Positions 12,326-22,800 of a stretch of DNA of 64,000 nucleotides are shown here, piece by piece. The notes under the pieces are model-generated. The model worked only from the letters and a program-made list of their open reading frames with translations, had not been told where the DNA came from and did no database searches. The position numbers and the translations under genes were made by a program. Numbering within the stretch: the stretch's first letter is position 1; each line of letters starts with the position of its first letter. This stretch comes from Unio delphinus (Eukaryota; Mollusca; Bivalvia; Unionida; Unionidae): positions 5,918,501 through 5,982,500 of the forward strand of contig JAQISU010000115.1 of NCBI GenBank assembly GCA_029339505.1. The letters run 5' to 3'.

Positions 12326-13227
12326 TAGATTTTTTATGTTGCTTTAACAATGTTTCAGTCATATTGATACGTATATTTGATTTAAGTCATTTATTTTTAT
12401 TTTAATTGTTTGTTTGTCAGATTCAAATTTGACATTTTAAGTTTAAGATTCATTCATTGGGAGATATTTTTTTAAAAAGTGGGATGACCTGTACTCTACA
12501 AATAAACTCCAGATGTTGACCTCATTTCTGACCTGGCTTCAGAGTTGTAAACAAGCTTTTAAAATGATTGGTTGATTCCAAGGACATTTTTTAGCTTTGT
12601 TATAAACATCTTTCTATTTTTAGTTCTTGAGAGTAAAAATAACTGATTCTCATCTAGGTCATACGGTGTGCACGAGATTTTTTGAACGTAAATTTGTTCT
12701 AAAGATTCTAAAAGATCATGTGACCCCTTGTTTACGTAAAAATAGGTATATAAATTATGTTTTGGAACGAACTATTTAGTCGAAGTTGGGCTGTTAGACT
12801 ATTAAGTTGTGTTGTTTTGAGTTATTTTGAGTTACCTTGTAGTGGAAATTATTTTAATTCGTTTGGATCAAGAGGATTTATTTTGTTATTTATCTGGAAA
12901 ACATTTGTGCTCATTGAATTTCATAAGACCAGAACTGACTTCATCACGTAACATCGTCTTCCATATTGGATGCTTCACTAAGACTCGAACTGGGAATTAT
13001 TAGGACATTTTATTACCAGGAGTTTTGCATTTTCACTAGTGGATTATATTTTGAATTATTTTTGGATTAATTTTGGAATTGATTCTTAAAACCATAAGTT
13101 TATTTTTCTTTTCGGGAAAATATTTGTGCTCAATAAATGGTTTATTAAGATTTTTACAATCTTGTTATTTTCACTCTTTCTATGTTACTGTTTATTTGAG
13201 TATAAGCATGCAACAATATCACAACAT

Positions 13228-13492
13228 TGTCTGCAGTGAGGCAGTTTATAGTGATGTCTAGCACTGGGGCATAATGCCACAGACAGGTAGCGTGATGTCC
13301 CACTCAGTCACATGATCCAGACACCAGGCTGACCATTCCTACCACTAACCTCCTAATGCTGAGTGCCAAGAGAGGCAGCTGTTTGTACCATTTTAAAAAG
13401 TATTTGGTATGATTCAGCCAGGGTTCGAACCCATGATTTCCCTCATCCGAAGTGGATTTTCTACCACTAGGCCACTGGAGTGGTGTTGCCAT
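13228..13492 (-). mobile_element. tRNA-derived SINE family A, near-full-length head
   Basis: Read on the minus strand it begins CACTCCAGTGGCCTAGTGG (A-box-like TGGCCTAGTGG), then GGGTTCGAACCC (perfect B box), then the shared family body, ending at GCCTCACTGCAGAC. The RNA polymerase III internal promoter elements are therefore recognisable. The 3' tail beyond the GCAGAC motif is missing compared with the copies at 2398 and 35838. It interrupts the degenerate repeat of the receptor intron. Confidence 0.88.
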
Positions 13493-13539
13493 TATGAAAA
13501 CCTTGTTCTAGTTACTCCTTCTAAATGGTCACATGGAGT

Positions 13540-13830
13540 TTGAACTAAAAGAATTCTTTTTCTGTCTAGTCGCTCCTAAATGAAAATAATGCCTGTCTAA
13601 TGTGCAATATGGCTACCACAGTGGCTATCTTGAAAATCTTGTTGCCTTTAATCTTCCTGAATGAAAAATCATATCATTTTTTTAATTTACGAAATGACTT
13701 TTTATGACGTCTGTATGGTCTTAAATAAAAATGAAATGAAAATGGTGCCACTCAACTGAATATGACTGCCACAGTCGCTATCTTAACTTCTTCTAAATGA
13801 ATATCAGCATGGCATATTTATTACAACAAA
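13540..13830. repeat. Degenerate ~150-bp tandem repeat, middle block
   Basis: About two units with TAGTCGCTCCTAAATGAAAA, CAATATGGCTACCACAGTGG and CTATCTTGAAAATCTTGTTG, homologous to the block at 11686-12325. Confidence 0.6.
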
Positions 13831-13917
13831 ATGGTGTAGATCAGATTTACAAGCAATGTTGAAAATCTTACTGCTTCTTCTCCTTGTTGGCTGATCCTAT
13901 CAACATTGTGCTTGTCC

Positions 13918-14480
13918 AGTAATAATAATAATAATGTGGACTTTGTATATGCCTAAACTTTAGAAGCTCTAAGCACTTTACAACATCTATAATGATATGA
14001 ATAAAAAAAAAACAAAGTCAAACTCTTGAAATTGGAAAACAAAAAATGCTGACAATATTTAAGGTAGGAAACATTTTTAGGTATTTAAGTTTGTTCTTGC
14101 AGTTGCCAAAGATGAGTTTTAAGAACGCTCTTAAAAGGGATCACTGTTTCTTTGTGTCTGATTTCGTGGGCAATAACCTTTGACCTATGGTGGACCTATT
14201 GACAAGGTGGAATGTCAAAATTCATGTTGCTAGGCCCTGGTATGCAAAAGAACTTTGTCCATATGATTTCGTTTTCATAGTGGGAATAATGAGTATACGA
14301 TTGTCAGAAGAGGTGCGTAAATATATTGCTGGTGTGTACACATGGGTGAGACTGGACAGGTATGCTGGACTGGAGTCTATCAGTTAAACGTAGCACAGAG
14401 AACAAATTTTGTTTTTGATTCTGTATCGAATGGATAGCCAGTGTAGGGTACAGAGCAGTGGGGAGGTGTGCTTCTGATCG
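13918..14480 (-). mobile_element. CR1/L2-like LINE, antisense 3'-terminal fragment
   Basis: It begins with AATAATAATAATAAT, the complement of the (ATT)n tail seen in sense at 30543-30591, followed by the complement of the family 3' UTR (GGACTTTGTATATGCC... AGCTCTAAGCACTTTACAACA). The final part of the reverse-transcriptase ORF follows, to about GTAGGGTACAGAGCAGTGGG. The coding part carries frame breaks. This is a 5'-truncated, dead copy. Confidence 0.88.
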
Positions 14481-14660
14481 TGGTACTCTAAAGACTTCAT
14501 AAAATATCTTGTTGTCCTAAATTGAAAATGGTGCTATTCTGATATCAAGTATGGCCACTGTGGCAGTCTTCTTGAAAATCTTCAAAATGGAAAGTCATAC
14601 CAGCATCAGAAGACTTCTTGTGTTGTCTTGTTGGGCCTAAATGAAAATTATTCAAATCTG
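14480..14660. repeat. Degenerate ~150-bp tandem repeat, right block
   Basis: One further unit (AAATTGAAAATGGTGCTATTC, AGTATGGCCACTGTGGCAGT, CTTCTTGTGTTGTCTTGTTG) displaced from the middle block by the LINE fragment. Confidence 0.55.
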
Positions 14661-14672
14661 ATGGGGAGTGGA

Positions 14673-14895
14673 GCTGGGAGGTAGAATGGTCTAAGGCATA
14701 CACCTTTACCAATTATTGCCATCTCTTCCCAGTATATGTTTGAATTTTTCCTAATGGGGTATGTGAGAAAGTTTGCTAGTAGTATCCTGTGGGTTGATGG
14801 GGGGTTTACTGGGTTCTTCCTCCACCAGTTTTATTGGCTGCCATGTTTCATGGGACATTAGACCCACCACAACTACATTCAACCACAGCAGTTAA
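14673..14895 (+). mobile_element. SINE family B, old diverged copy
   Basis: Matches the better-preserved copy at 26765-27025: head GGTAGAATGGTCTAAGGC (A-box-like), ATTATTGCCATCTCTTCCCAG, then the conserved central part CTGTGGGTTGATGGG...TACTGGGTTCTTCCTCCACC and the ending TGCCATGTTTCATGGGACATTA. The B box has decayed (ATGTTTGAATTT). Confidence 0.75.
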
Positions 14896-15361
14896 TTTGA
14901 TAAGCGTTATCAGATTCTTCTTTTTCTCAAAGATAGTTTCAACACTCACCAATTAAGAGGAAGAAATGGTCTATATTGAAGTCCAGCAAATTCTTTTTGG
15001 ATGGCAGATCATTGGTCCCCTATAGATACTATTGTTATTTGAGGTGTGTTGGTTTTGGAGCATGTCTTGCTAACTATCATAGAATCAGGAAGAACAAATA
15101 TCATTTTCAGTATTGTGTGAAAAATATTGAAAACCATGAAATCTGTTTTGACAAAACATAGAAGTTCTCAACTATTTTTGCATTTCAAGCTTGGATGATG
15201 GCTTGAAGACATTATTTTGAAGTTTTGAAGGGTTAATTAAAAGTTAATTTAAAACAAATATTCCTTGTTAATCTCAAAGAACAAAGACTAAATCATAAAT
15301 AAGAGTTTGTTATCCTTGAAAATATGTATTTTAAACATTGTTTAATGATATGTTGTTTCAG

Positions 15362-15621
15362 ATCGTCATGGCGTCAGCGATACAAGAGGAGTGGAGAACA
15401 TTCAGGATAAGCTGATAGAAGCACTTAAGCTGCAGCTAACAAGGAACCACTCGACTGAGGAAAATTTGTTTGGAACCACAATCGTCAAAGTGTCAGAGGT
15501 GCGCACTCTCGGTTCTCACCACAATGAGCTGCTACAGTATTACAGATTGAACTGGGCCAAAACCAGACTTCCTCCCCTTTTCTCAGAAATTTATGATATA
15601 CCTAAAAATGAAGACATGTAG
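15362..15621 (+). CDS. Nuclear hormone receptor, NR1-type: last coding exon with AF-2 helix
   Basis: The exon opens after TGTTGTTTCAG and completes the aspartate codon split by the intron. It encodes DRHGVSDTRGVENIQDKLIE, then LRTLGSHHNELLQYYRL, and ends LPPLFSEIYDIPKNEDM with TAG at 15619-15621. The pattern matches ligand-binding-domain helices 9-12 of NR1 receptors: PDR after helix 8, LRTL at the start of helix 10, HHNEL in helix 10/11, and an AF-2 helix of the type PPLFSEIY that recruits coactivators. By memory of the families the ending resembles the FXR/LXR/EcR (NR1H) and PPAR-like groups more than REV-ERB/E75, which lack AF-2 or end differently. A lineage-specific NR1 receptor is equally possible, so no symbol is given. 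Confidence 0.88.
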
Positions 15622-16281
15622 AACACAGAAATAAAAACAAAAACCATTTTGAAGAAATTATTTCTGAATTATAACAAAGGCCAGTGTAGCTGTAATGGAT
15701 TTTATCCTGATTTACAATAAGTGGAGATATGCTGATGTCAGCAGAATGTACCCCATGATGTGTGGCATTGAAATTAGAAGTATTCTCAGGAATATGACTG
15801 GCATTCTGGTGCAGAGCAATGGTAGAGTGTTCAAACAAGACACCAACACTTCAACCACAGCATTAGAAGAGTTTATATTGAGTTTGACAAGCATAGCTAA
15901 AATTAGATCAGGAGAGATCAGTGGAAATAATGCTTGATAAAAAATATGCACCAAATTTAATTATGGAGATGTACTTGGAAGGGGTATCACTTTATTTGCC
16001 TCATGAGAAAAGTTTCCCAGTACATATCTCATTACATGTTACTGTCTGCATTAAGTAGTAGTATTAAATATTATTAATAAGAGAATTTTCTGTTGGTAAG
16101 ACTGTCATGTGCTTGGAAAACCAGTCTCCATCTGTAAAGTAATGATGGCTAAATGTAAAGGACATGCGATGAATACAGTTGTTTGAGACAAAACGGCTTA
16201 GTTATTGAGCTTAGATTGGACTGTGCTAATAGACCACTGTTATAAATAAGAGCCCAAAAACAGAAAAGAATACAAACTGTA

Positions 16282-16312
<31 letters not shown>

Positions 16313-17060
16313 AACAAAAGCTATAATTAAAATCTTGTATAAAAAAAGGTAATGCCATGGAAAAAATATTTACTTTTGAATGAGTGGCCAGTTGTCTTGG
16401 GGTAGAAAGTAAAGAATGTGATGCTTCCTTGATCTAAAAATTATTTCGAGCGCAGCGATAGCTTTTAAACTTTTGACAAATTAAGTGAAAGTTGAAACAG
16501 ATCTGATCTCTACCTGCAGGCAAGTGAGAAATTGTTATAGCTTTAATATTGAACAGTGTTTTTTATGGTAGACACATCATCTAGACGTAACATTGTAAAA
16601 TACATAGCCATACATTTTAAGTTTCATCAACTTTCTCAAATGGCAAGTTAAGAAAAGTTATAAAAAGAAAAAGTATTTAAAATAATTTTGATGTATTTAC
16701 AAAACTGCTCTGTTGAAGCGTTCAAAATAAGTTACTTGATTTTATATGACTGTAAAGTGACTATCGTGTATAAGGAAGACAATGTTAGGAATGATGAATT
16801 TATATTTAAAATTACTGGTAACTGACATTTTTTACTTTGATGTCTTCATTTTCATATAAAATGGTTACTATGTTAATATTACTTGTTGAAGAAACTAATG
16901 CTTGTCCATTTGTCTCCCAGAAGTAACAAAGGGCATGTTGGATGTTGATTTGCAATGTTTTAAAGTGTTAACATTTACAATTCAGATCAATGCAGTATCT
17001 TTAATGTATACTTGGCTTTAGTTAATATAAACAATAAATTTTAATTCAGCATGGTGAATA
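15622..17060 (+). other. Probable 3' UTR of the nuclear receptor gene
   Basis: No splice or coding signal follows the stop codon. An AATAAA at 15630 is too close to the stop to be convincing; AATAAA at 17033-17038 is a plausible polyadenylation signal. A (TC)n run lies inside. The extent of the UTR is inference. Confidence 0.4.
16281..16312. repeat. (TC)n microsatellite
   Basis: TCTGTCTGTC followed by about 24 bp of pure TC, in the presumed 3' UTR of the nuclear receptor. Confidence 0.9.
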
Positions 17061-18759
17061 TCACAAATACATACATTTAAAGATGATTTGCTGGGATTTA
17101 GTGAAATTAATAGTGTTTAGAAAAATCAGGAAGACCAGGGTTAAAAATGTACTCACACTGAACCATTTGTGCAAATACTTCTGTTTCATTCTGCAGTAGT
17201 GACTGGTTTCATTTTAATATCACTTAAAATTGTGTTAGAAATAATGTCTGAAATTATTATAGAGTATCAGCATATTGGTCATGAGCTTTACCAACTGAAG
17301 TCATAAGACAAAGTTTAAATAATGTAAATAGATGTAATTATAATGGATAAAGGCAATTTTAGAATGGTGTCACACAAAAAAGGACTGTATGAAAACGGTT
17401 ATTCATTAAAACTAATTAAGATAAGTTAAATGAAAATCATATTTTCAATCACAAGAAAGCAGAATGAAGTAAATGTAAATCTAAAAGTATTTTGAATAAA
17501 TTCATTTCTAATAATGAATTCTTAAAATTATTGCTGGGCAGACAAATTAGGAGTTTATTTGGAGCTGATAAAAATTGAATAGATATCCAACTGGGTAAAT
17601 GGTATTTTTGGTTTAGAAATTGTGAAGGATAATGTTCCAAGTTCAGTTGAATACCTTTAGGCTTAACCTCACTAAAACTGTTGATAATGGTGTCGTTTTT
17701 GTGTTATAAAAATTGTCAGATTTTCCACGCATTTCCATTAACCATGTGCAAAACAATACAATTAATGTCTCAGTTTTAATTGCTGTCATGTGAAGCATTG
17801 ACTGTCTCTGATAGGCTGTCTAAATAATTTTTACAGAGATTTTTAGTAAAATCTTTTTCTTTTTAAGTAATTTTTTTATATGAATGTTATGTAGTGTTGC
17901 TTTAATATTAATATGCTTAAATTAACTGATACATGTTTGTTTTAATTCATTGTGGTGGAATCCTTTAATACAAGTTGCTCACCACAAAAGAACTCTAAAT
18001 GCCATCACCTTCAAGGCATATTTGTACTGTCCACAGGGCACTGGTCTTAAAATTCATGTGACCCTCAATATAGATTTTCATAACACATCACAAGAACAGT
18101 ATTTAAACGATTGTCCAATGGTAGGTAAGAAACTTGAGAAGTATAAAAATCAGACTACAGATAAACTTCTGTATAATCTGGAGATATAATTACCTTTGAA
18201 AAAATGACCACATATGTGAGATCTATTTTAATGGAAATGACAAATAAGTCTAAAGGCAAATTATAATGGATTTGTGTAAAAAAAAATGTATTGGTTTTGA
18301 GGCATAAAGAAAGGCTGTTTAATGCATATATGCAATCAAACTCGGGCTCCAAATGTAAATAGTTTCTAGAATATCCAATATTATAGAGTCTAGTCTGTCT
18401 AATTAAAATTAAATAGGGTTTCCTTGCTTTTGTGTCTTTTTCAAATGGTCATATCAGATAAACGCACATTATGGTCATTAAATCTTGTACAGATTTGAAT
18501 TTTCTGTATGTTTTTGTATTCTTCCTTACGACTCTTTAGGGCATTACATATCATGTATGTATGTTTTGCAGATTTTTTCATATTTTATATGTTGACATTT
18601 TAAGCATACCGGTTACAACAGGTACTATTCCTACATTATCATATTTGCTTGTACATCTTTTACTGATTGCAAACATAATATTTGATTCATCTATTCTGTG
18701 CTTATATTTTGTTCTTGTTGCTGTAAAATATTTTTTATTTTTTATTTGTGTCACTTGAC
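17061..18759. other. Stretch with no recognised feature
   Basis: AT-rich, with short frames of low complexity only. Nothing supported. Confidence 0.6.
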
Positions 18760-18990
18760 CTTAGGCCAGAAGAACTTTTGGCCATTACTCCTTGTGTACT
18801 TATTCATTATATTTCAACTTTATCTAAGATGTGACCTTTGATGATCAATTTTGGATTGTATACCATTCATTTTCAACTACAATTTTTCATGGAAGATGTT
18901 TTTTTTAAAAGAACTTTTTTGGTCATAACTCCTCGTGTTTATAATTAATTATATTTCATTGTTACCTAAGATGTTTTGGATTCATTTTCA
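18760..18990. repeat. Two diverged direct copies of a ~140-bp unit
   Basis: AGAAGAACTTTTGGCCATTA...CTCCTTGTGT...TTATATTTCA...CTAAGATGT recurs as AAAGAACTTTTTTGGTCATAACTCCTCGTG about 145 bp later, each followed by TTTTCAACTACAATT(T/A)TTCATGGAAGA. This is a degenerate tandem pair of unknown origin. Confidence 0.7.
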
Positions 18991-20129
18991 ACTACAATTA
19001 TTCATGGAAGAATTATTTTTTTTAATGTTAATTTATAAATATAAATCTTACAAAATTAGCAATAATGATAATTACAATTCAGGCTTGGAAGGGTTTCATC
19101 CCTCCATGCTTTTAGCATAGTGTCTATTCTTTTTTTTACCAAGTACTGTTTCTGTTACTTTTATAGTAGATCTGTTGGCCCCATTTATTTACCAAGGGAT
19201 GCAATTGAGTCTTTAATGATTATCCATTATTTTTCTTATCTCCTTTGTCAATTGTTCCACAGATTGTAATTCTTAAAGCAATAATAGAGAATACTACTAT
19301 AAAGGAAATTGCTTGAAGAATGTTTGAATACTGGTAATAAAAGTTCTCTAGTTACATATAAAGAAAAGAAATTTAGAAAAATGTCATAATGATTACATAG
19401 AACAATAAGTTGATGATAATAAAAAGGGTCAAGAATAACTCTGGTGTTATGTTCTTCCATCTTACGTCATTTGTAACAAGTATACTTTCTGCATTCCCAT
19501 TACTTTGAATTGTTAAATCTTTCAACGTGTGCCTTGTAGGAAATCCACACAAATTATTACCATAAAAGTAATAGTACAAATTCACTGTATAATAAACCTG
19601 CCCTTGGATTCATTTTTTTCTTCTCATTAGTTTTCTTACATTTTAGGCTATATTTTTGGAGCTGAAATAACTCTTGGTTTTCTGTAGTAATCTTTTAGGT
19701 TCACTGATGTTAAGTTTAAAAAGAAAATATATCCTGGTTGTCTGTAGTAATCTTTCATGTTACTGTCAAGAACCCAGTCCACCATGAAAGAACACTTAGT
19801 TGATATCACCATGACAAGATATTTTCAAAAGATACTCATTGTGGAGCCAGTCAGGTTTATATTGAGCCCAAGTCTAATGCTAAATAATTGTGATACTAAA
19901 TAATCCTCTACAAGTAGGGTTAAGGTTTACATCAAAGTAATGTTTGTCACATTTCTTAAAAAAATCATTTTGTTTATAGTAGATTCAAACTTCGGATTTT
20001 TAATTTAATTTGGGATCATATATCTCTGACCCCATGCCATCAATATTATATTTGTGACACTTTGTATAAAATATTAAAGATCATTATTGCCATGCTTTGA
20101 GAACAACTTTGTCAGTCTTCCATGTCCGG
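18991..20129. other. Stretch with no recognised feature
   Basis: A short duplicated phrase (GGTT(G/T)TCTGTAGTAATCTTT at about 19675 and 19735) is the only structure noticed. Confidence 0.5.
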
Positions 20130-20299
20130 CTTGTAACGACTATACAAATACACCTGTTGACTTCAAATTTGCACTGATAGTTCAACTTGGAATGAACTTT
20201 TGTTGCATTTTAGTTGCTTTGACTTAATTGCTTTTCAGCTTAATTAAAAATTGGGTCTGTGTTCCAATGCCAGTACTTTTTCATTTATTGCCATTAAAC

Positions 20300-20665
20300 A
20301 TGCATCCTGTAATGAAGGTGTTTCACATCAGTAGGCAACTGTGACCTACTTTCCAAAAATACCTGAAACTTTGTACAAATCTTGTCTGGGCTCAAACTCC
20401 AATAATTTTTCACCTGTTGCCACAAAATTTGGACCAAGTCTTTTTTAGATGAGGGTGTCAGGCACCAAAACTAGGTCATTGTGAGCTAGTTTCCAGGAAC
20501 TTTCAAAACTTTATAACAAATCATGTCAGCATTCTTGCTCAAGTTACCCCATCATTTGCAATAATAATGGCTTGACATGCATCATGGGATGAAGGTTGCC
20601 TTATTCCAAAACTAGGTTACAATGACCAGCTTTCCTAGATTCAGTACTGCTTAAAAGCTTTGTCC
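20300..20665. repeat. Degenerate ~140-bp repeat with AGGTCA/TGACCT-like half-sites
   Basis: Three units start near 20331, 20471 and 20612 (140- and 141-bp spacing). Each has a palindrome-like core: ACTGTGACCTACTTTCC, TAGGTCATTGTGAGCTAGTTTCC (17 of these bases shared), and TAGGTTACAATGACC followed by AGCTTTCC. Between them are related phrases (GATGAAGGTTGCC, GATGAGGGTGTC). Similar GGTCA...TGACC repeats are widespread in mollusc genomes as far as I know; any hormone-response role is inference. Confidence 0.65.
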
Positions 20666-21404
20666 AACTTCATACCTTTTCAACTATTTTGTCGCCAGAA
20701 TTGCAATGGGATTGCATCATCAGTTGAAGTGGCCGACATTGATGTCAGTCACTATAGACAACTTTTCCTTGTTAATTTAAAATCGATTAAAAATTGTATC
20801 AGGTGTATTGTTAACATTGTCACCAAAATTTATATGTCAGTATCGATGATGAAAGCATATATTAACACAATGATATATACCATGTTATTTTAGAAAATCT
20901 TGTATTAATACTTCATTGTTGGATGCAGGTATAAACTTATTGCTTTTAATTTAGATCTTTATCTTGGCATTCAGGAAGATAACGTATGTTGAAAATTTAC
21001 TCTTTAAATAAATTACTTAGCCATAGGCAAGTTCCCACTCATGAAAATTCCAAATACAACGTAAATTCCTTGATTGATTGGTGATTAATGACGTTTCAAC
21101 TCAGCAGATGATCTGTGCAGCATTGTGGATTTATTTCATATGGCAGTATAATACAAGTCATTCAAAATTGGTGATTACACATCCAAGTCCAGGAAGTAAT
21201 GCCAGAATTAAAATTATCTTTAACATTTTTGATAAAGTGTATTGTCCACCTTTTATTTCATCTGTATTAATCAACATTCTAGCATACAAAGGGCCCATTT
21301 TCTTCTGCCACTATCATTTTTACACAATGTCGGAATATATTTTGATGAAATCTACTGCAGTATATATATGAGGAAAGAATACATACTTCAGCATATTTAT
21401 TAAA
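20666..21404. other. Stretch with no recognised feature
   Basis: Short open frames at 20660-20893 and 21078-21371 have no recognisable motif and AT-rich composition like their surroundings. Confidence 0.5.
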
Positions 21405-22800
21405 AACAACATTTGAATTTGGTTATTTACTTTAACAACATTTGAATTTGGTTATTTACTTTAACAACATTTGAATTGGGTTATTTACTGTAACAACCTT
21501 TAAATTGGGTTATTTACTGTAACAATGTTTGAAACATGTTGTTTTCTAGAACAACCTTTTGAAACATGGTTATTTACTGTAACAATCTTTCAAACATTAA
21601 TTATTATAACAACCTTTGAAATATTATTTGCTATAACAACCTTTGAAACATTGTTATTTATTATAACGACCTTTGAAACAATTTTATAACAACTTTTAAA
21701 ACATGTTCTTTACTATAACCACCTTTTGAAACATTCTTATTTATTATAAAATATTTCAAACATTAATTATTATAACAACCTTTCAAACATTATTTTCTAT
21801 AATAATAATAATGAGGACTTTGTATAGCATTTAATCTTAAGAAGCTCTAAGCAGTTAACAACATCTATAATGATATGAATACAAAAAAAAATAAAATAAC
21901 ACCAAGAAATTGGAAAGCAAAAAACTTGCTGAAAATATTTAAGGTTGGAAATATTTTTAGGTCGTTAAGTTTGTTCTTGCAGTCGAAAAAGGTTGAGTTT
22001 TAAGAGCACTCTTGAAAGGGATCACTGTGTCTTTGCATTTCATTTCAGTGGATAATTCATTTCACATTGCTGGGACCTGGTATGCAAAATAACATTAACC
22101 ATTATAGTGGGAATAATGATTGTATGATAACAACCTTTGAAACATTATTTACTATACCAGTAAAAATCTTTGAAAATTTATTTACTAAAACAACCTTTGA
22201 AACATTGTTTACTATACCAGTAAAAATCTTTCAAAAATTTATTTACTAAAACAACCATTGAAACATTATAAACTATACCAGTAAAAATCTTTCAAAAATT
22301 TATTTAGTAAAACAACCTTTGAAACATTATTTACTATACCAGTAAAAGTCTTTGAAAATTTATTAGTAAAACAACCTTTGAAACGTTATTTGATATAATG
22401 ACCTTTGAAACAACTTTATAACAACTTTTAAAACATGTTTACTATAACAATCTTTTTGAAAGACTTATTTATCATAACAACCATAACAACCTTTGAAACA
22501 TTATTATTTGCTATAACAACCTATGTAATGTGTTTGCTAAATTAACCTTTGAAACATTATATACAATAACAACCTTGGTAACATTATTTACTATAACAAT
22601 ATAATATAATATATATATTTACTATGAAACAAGTTATTTTATATAACAATCTTTGAAATGATTTACTATAACAACCTTTTGAAATATTAGTTATTTTAAC
22701 AACCTTTAAAACATTGTTATTTAATAACAATCTTTGAAGTATGTTATTAGCTTTAACAACCTTTGAAATATTATTTACTCTAACAACCTTTTAAAACAGT
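21405..22800. repeat. Minisatellite, ~27-32-bp unit, interrupted by a LINE fragment
   Basis: The unit AACAACCTTTGAAACATTAT followed by TTACTAT recurs from AACAACATTTGAATTTGG at 21405 to about 22790, with variable unit length and much divergence. It is split at about 21798-22128 by an antisense LINE tail; the same repeat resumes on both sides. A sub-block near 22135-22330 has a longer unit with ACCAGTAAAAATCTTT. Confidence 0.9.
21798..22128 (-). mobile_element. CR1/L2-like LINE, antisense 3' tail nested in the minisatellite
   Basis: AATAATAATAATGAGGACTT (complement of the ATT tail and 3' end), AGCTCTAAGCAGTTAACAAC, and GAGCACTCTTGAAAGGGATC match the complement of the copy at 29455-30592 and the fragment at 13918-14480. 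It stops at ATAGTGGGAATAATGATTG, which corresponds to the coding segment 'LIIPT' of the C-terminal region. This is a short, dead insertion. Confidence 0.88.

Larger units (their letters stand above)
11531..15361 (+). other. Nuclear receptor intron, phase 1, repeat-filled
   Basis: This 3831-bp intron starts GTGAGACAAG and ends TGTTGTTTCAG. The single base G before it and AT after it rebuild the aspartate codon of the PDR motif. It contains a (CA)n tract, a degenerate ~150-bp repeat, two SINE families and the antisense 3' end of the local LINE family, all listed separately. Confidence 0.8.
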
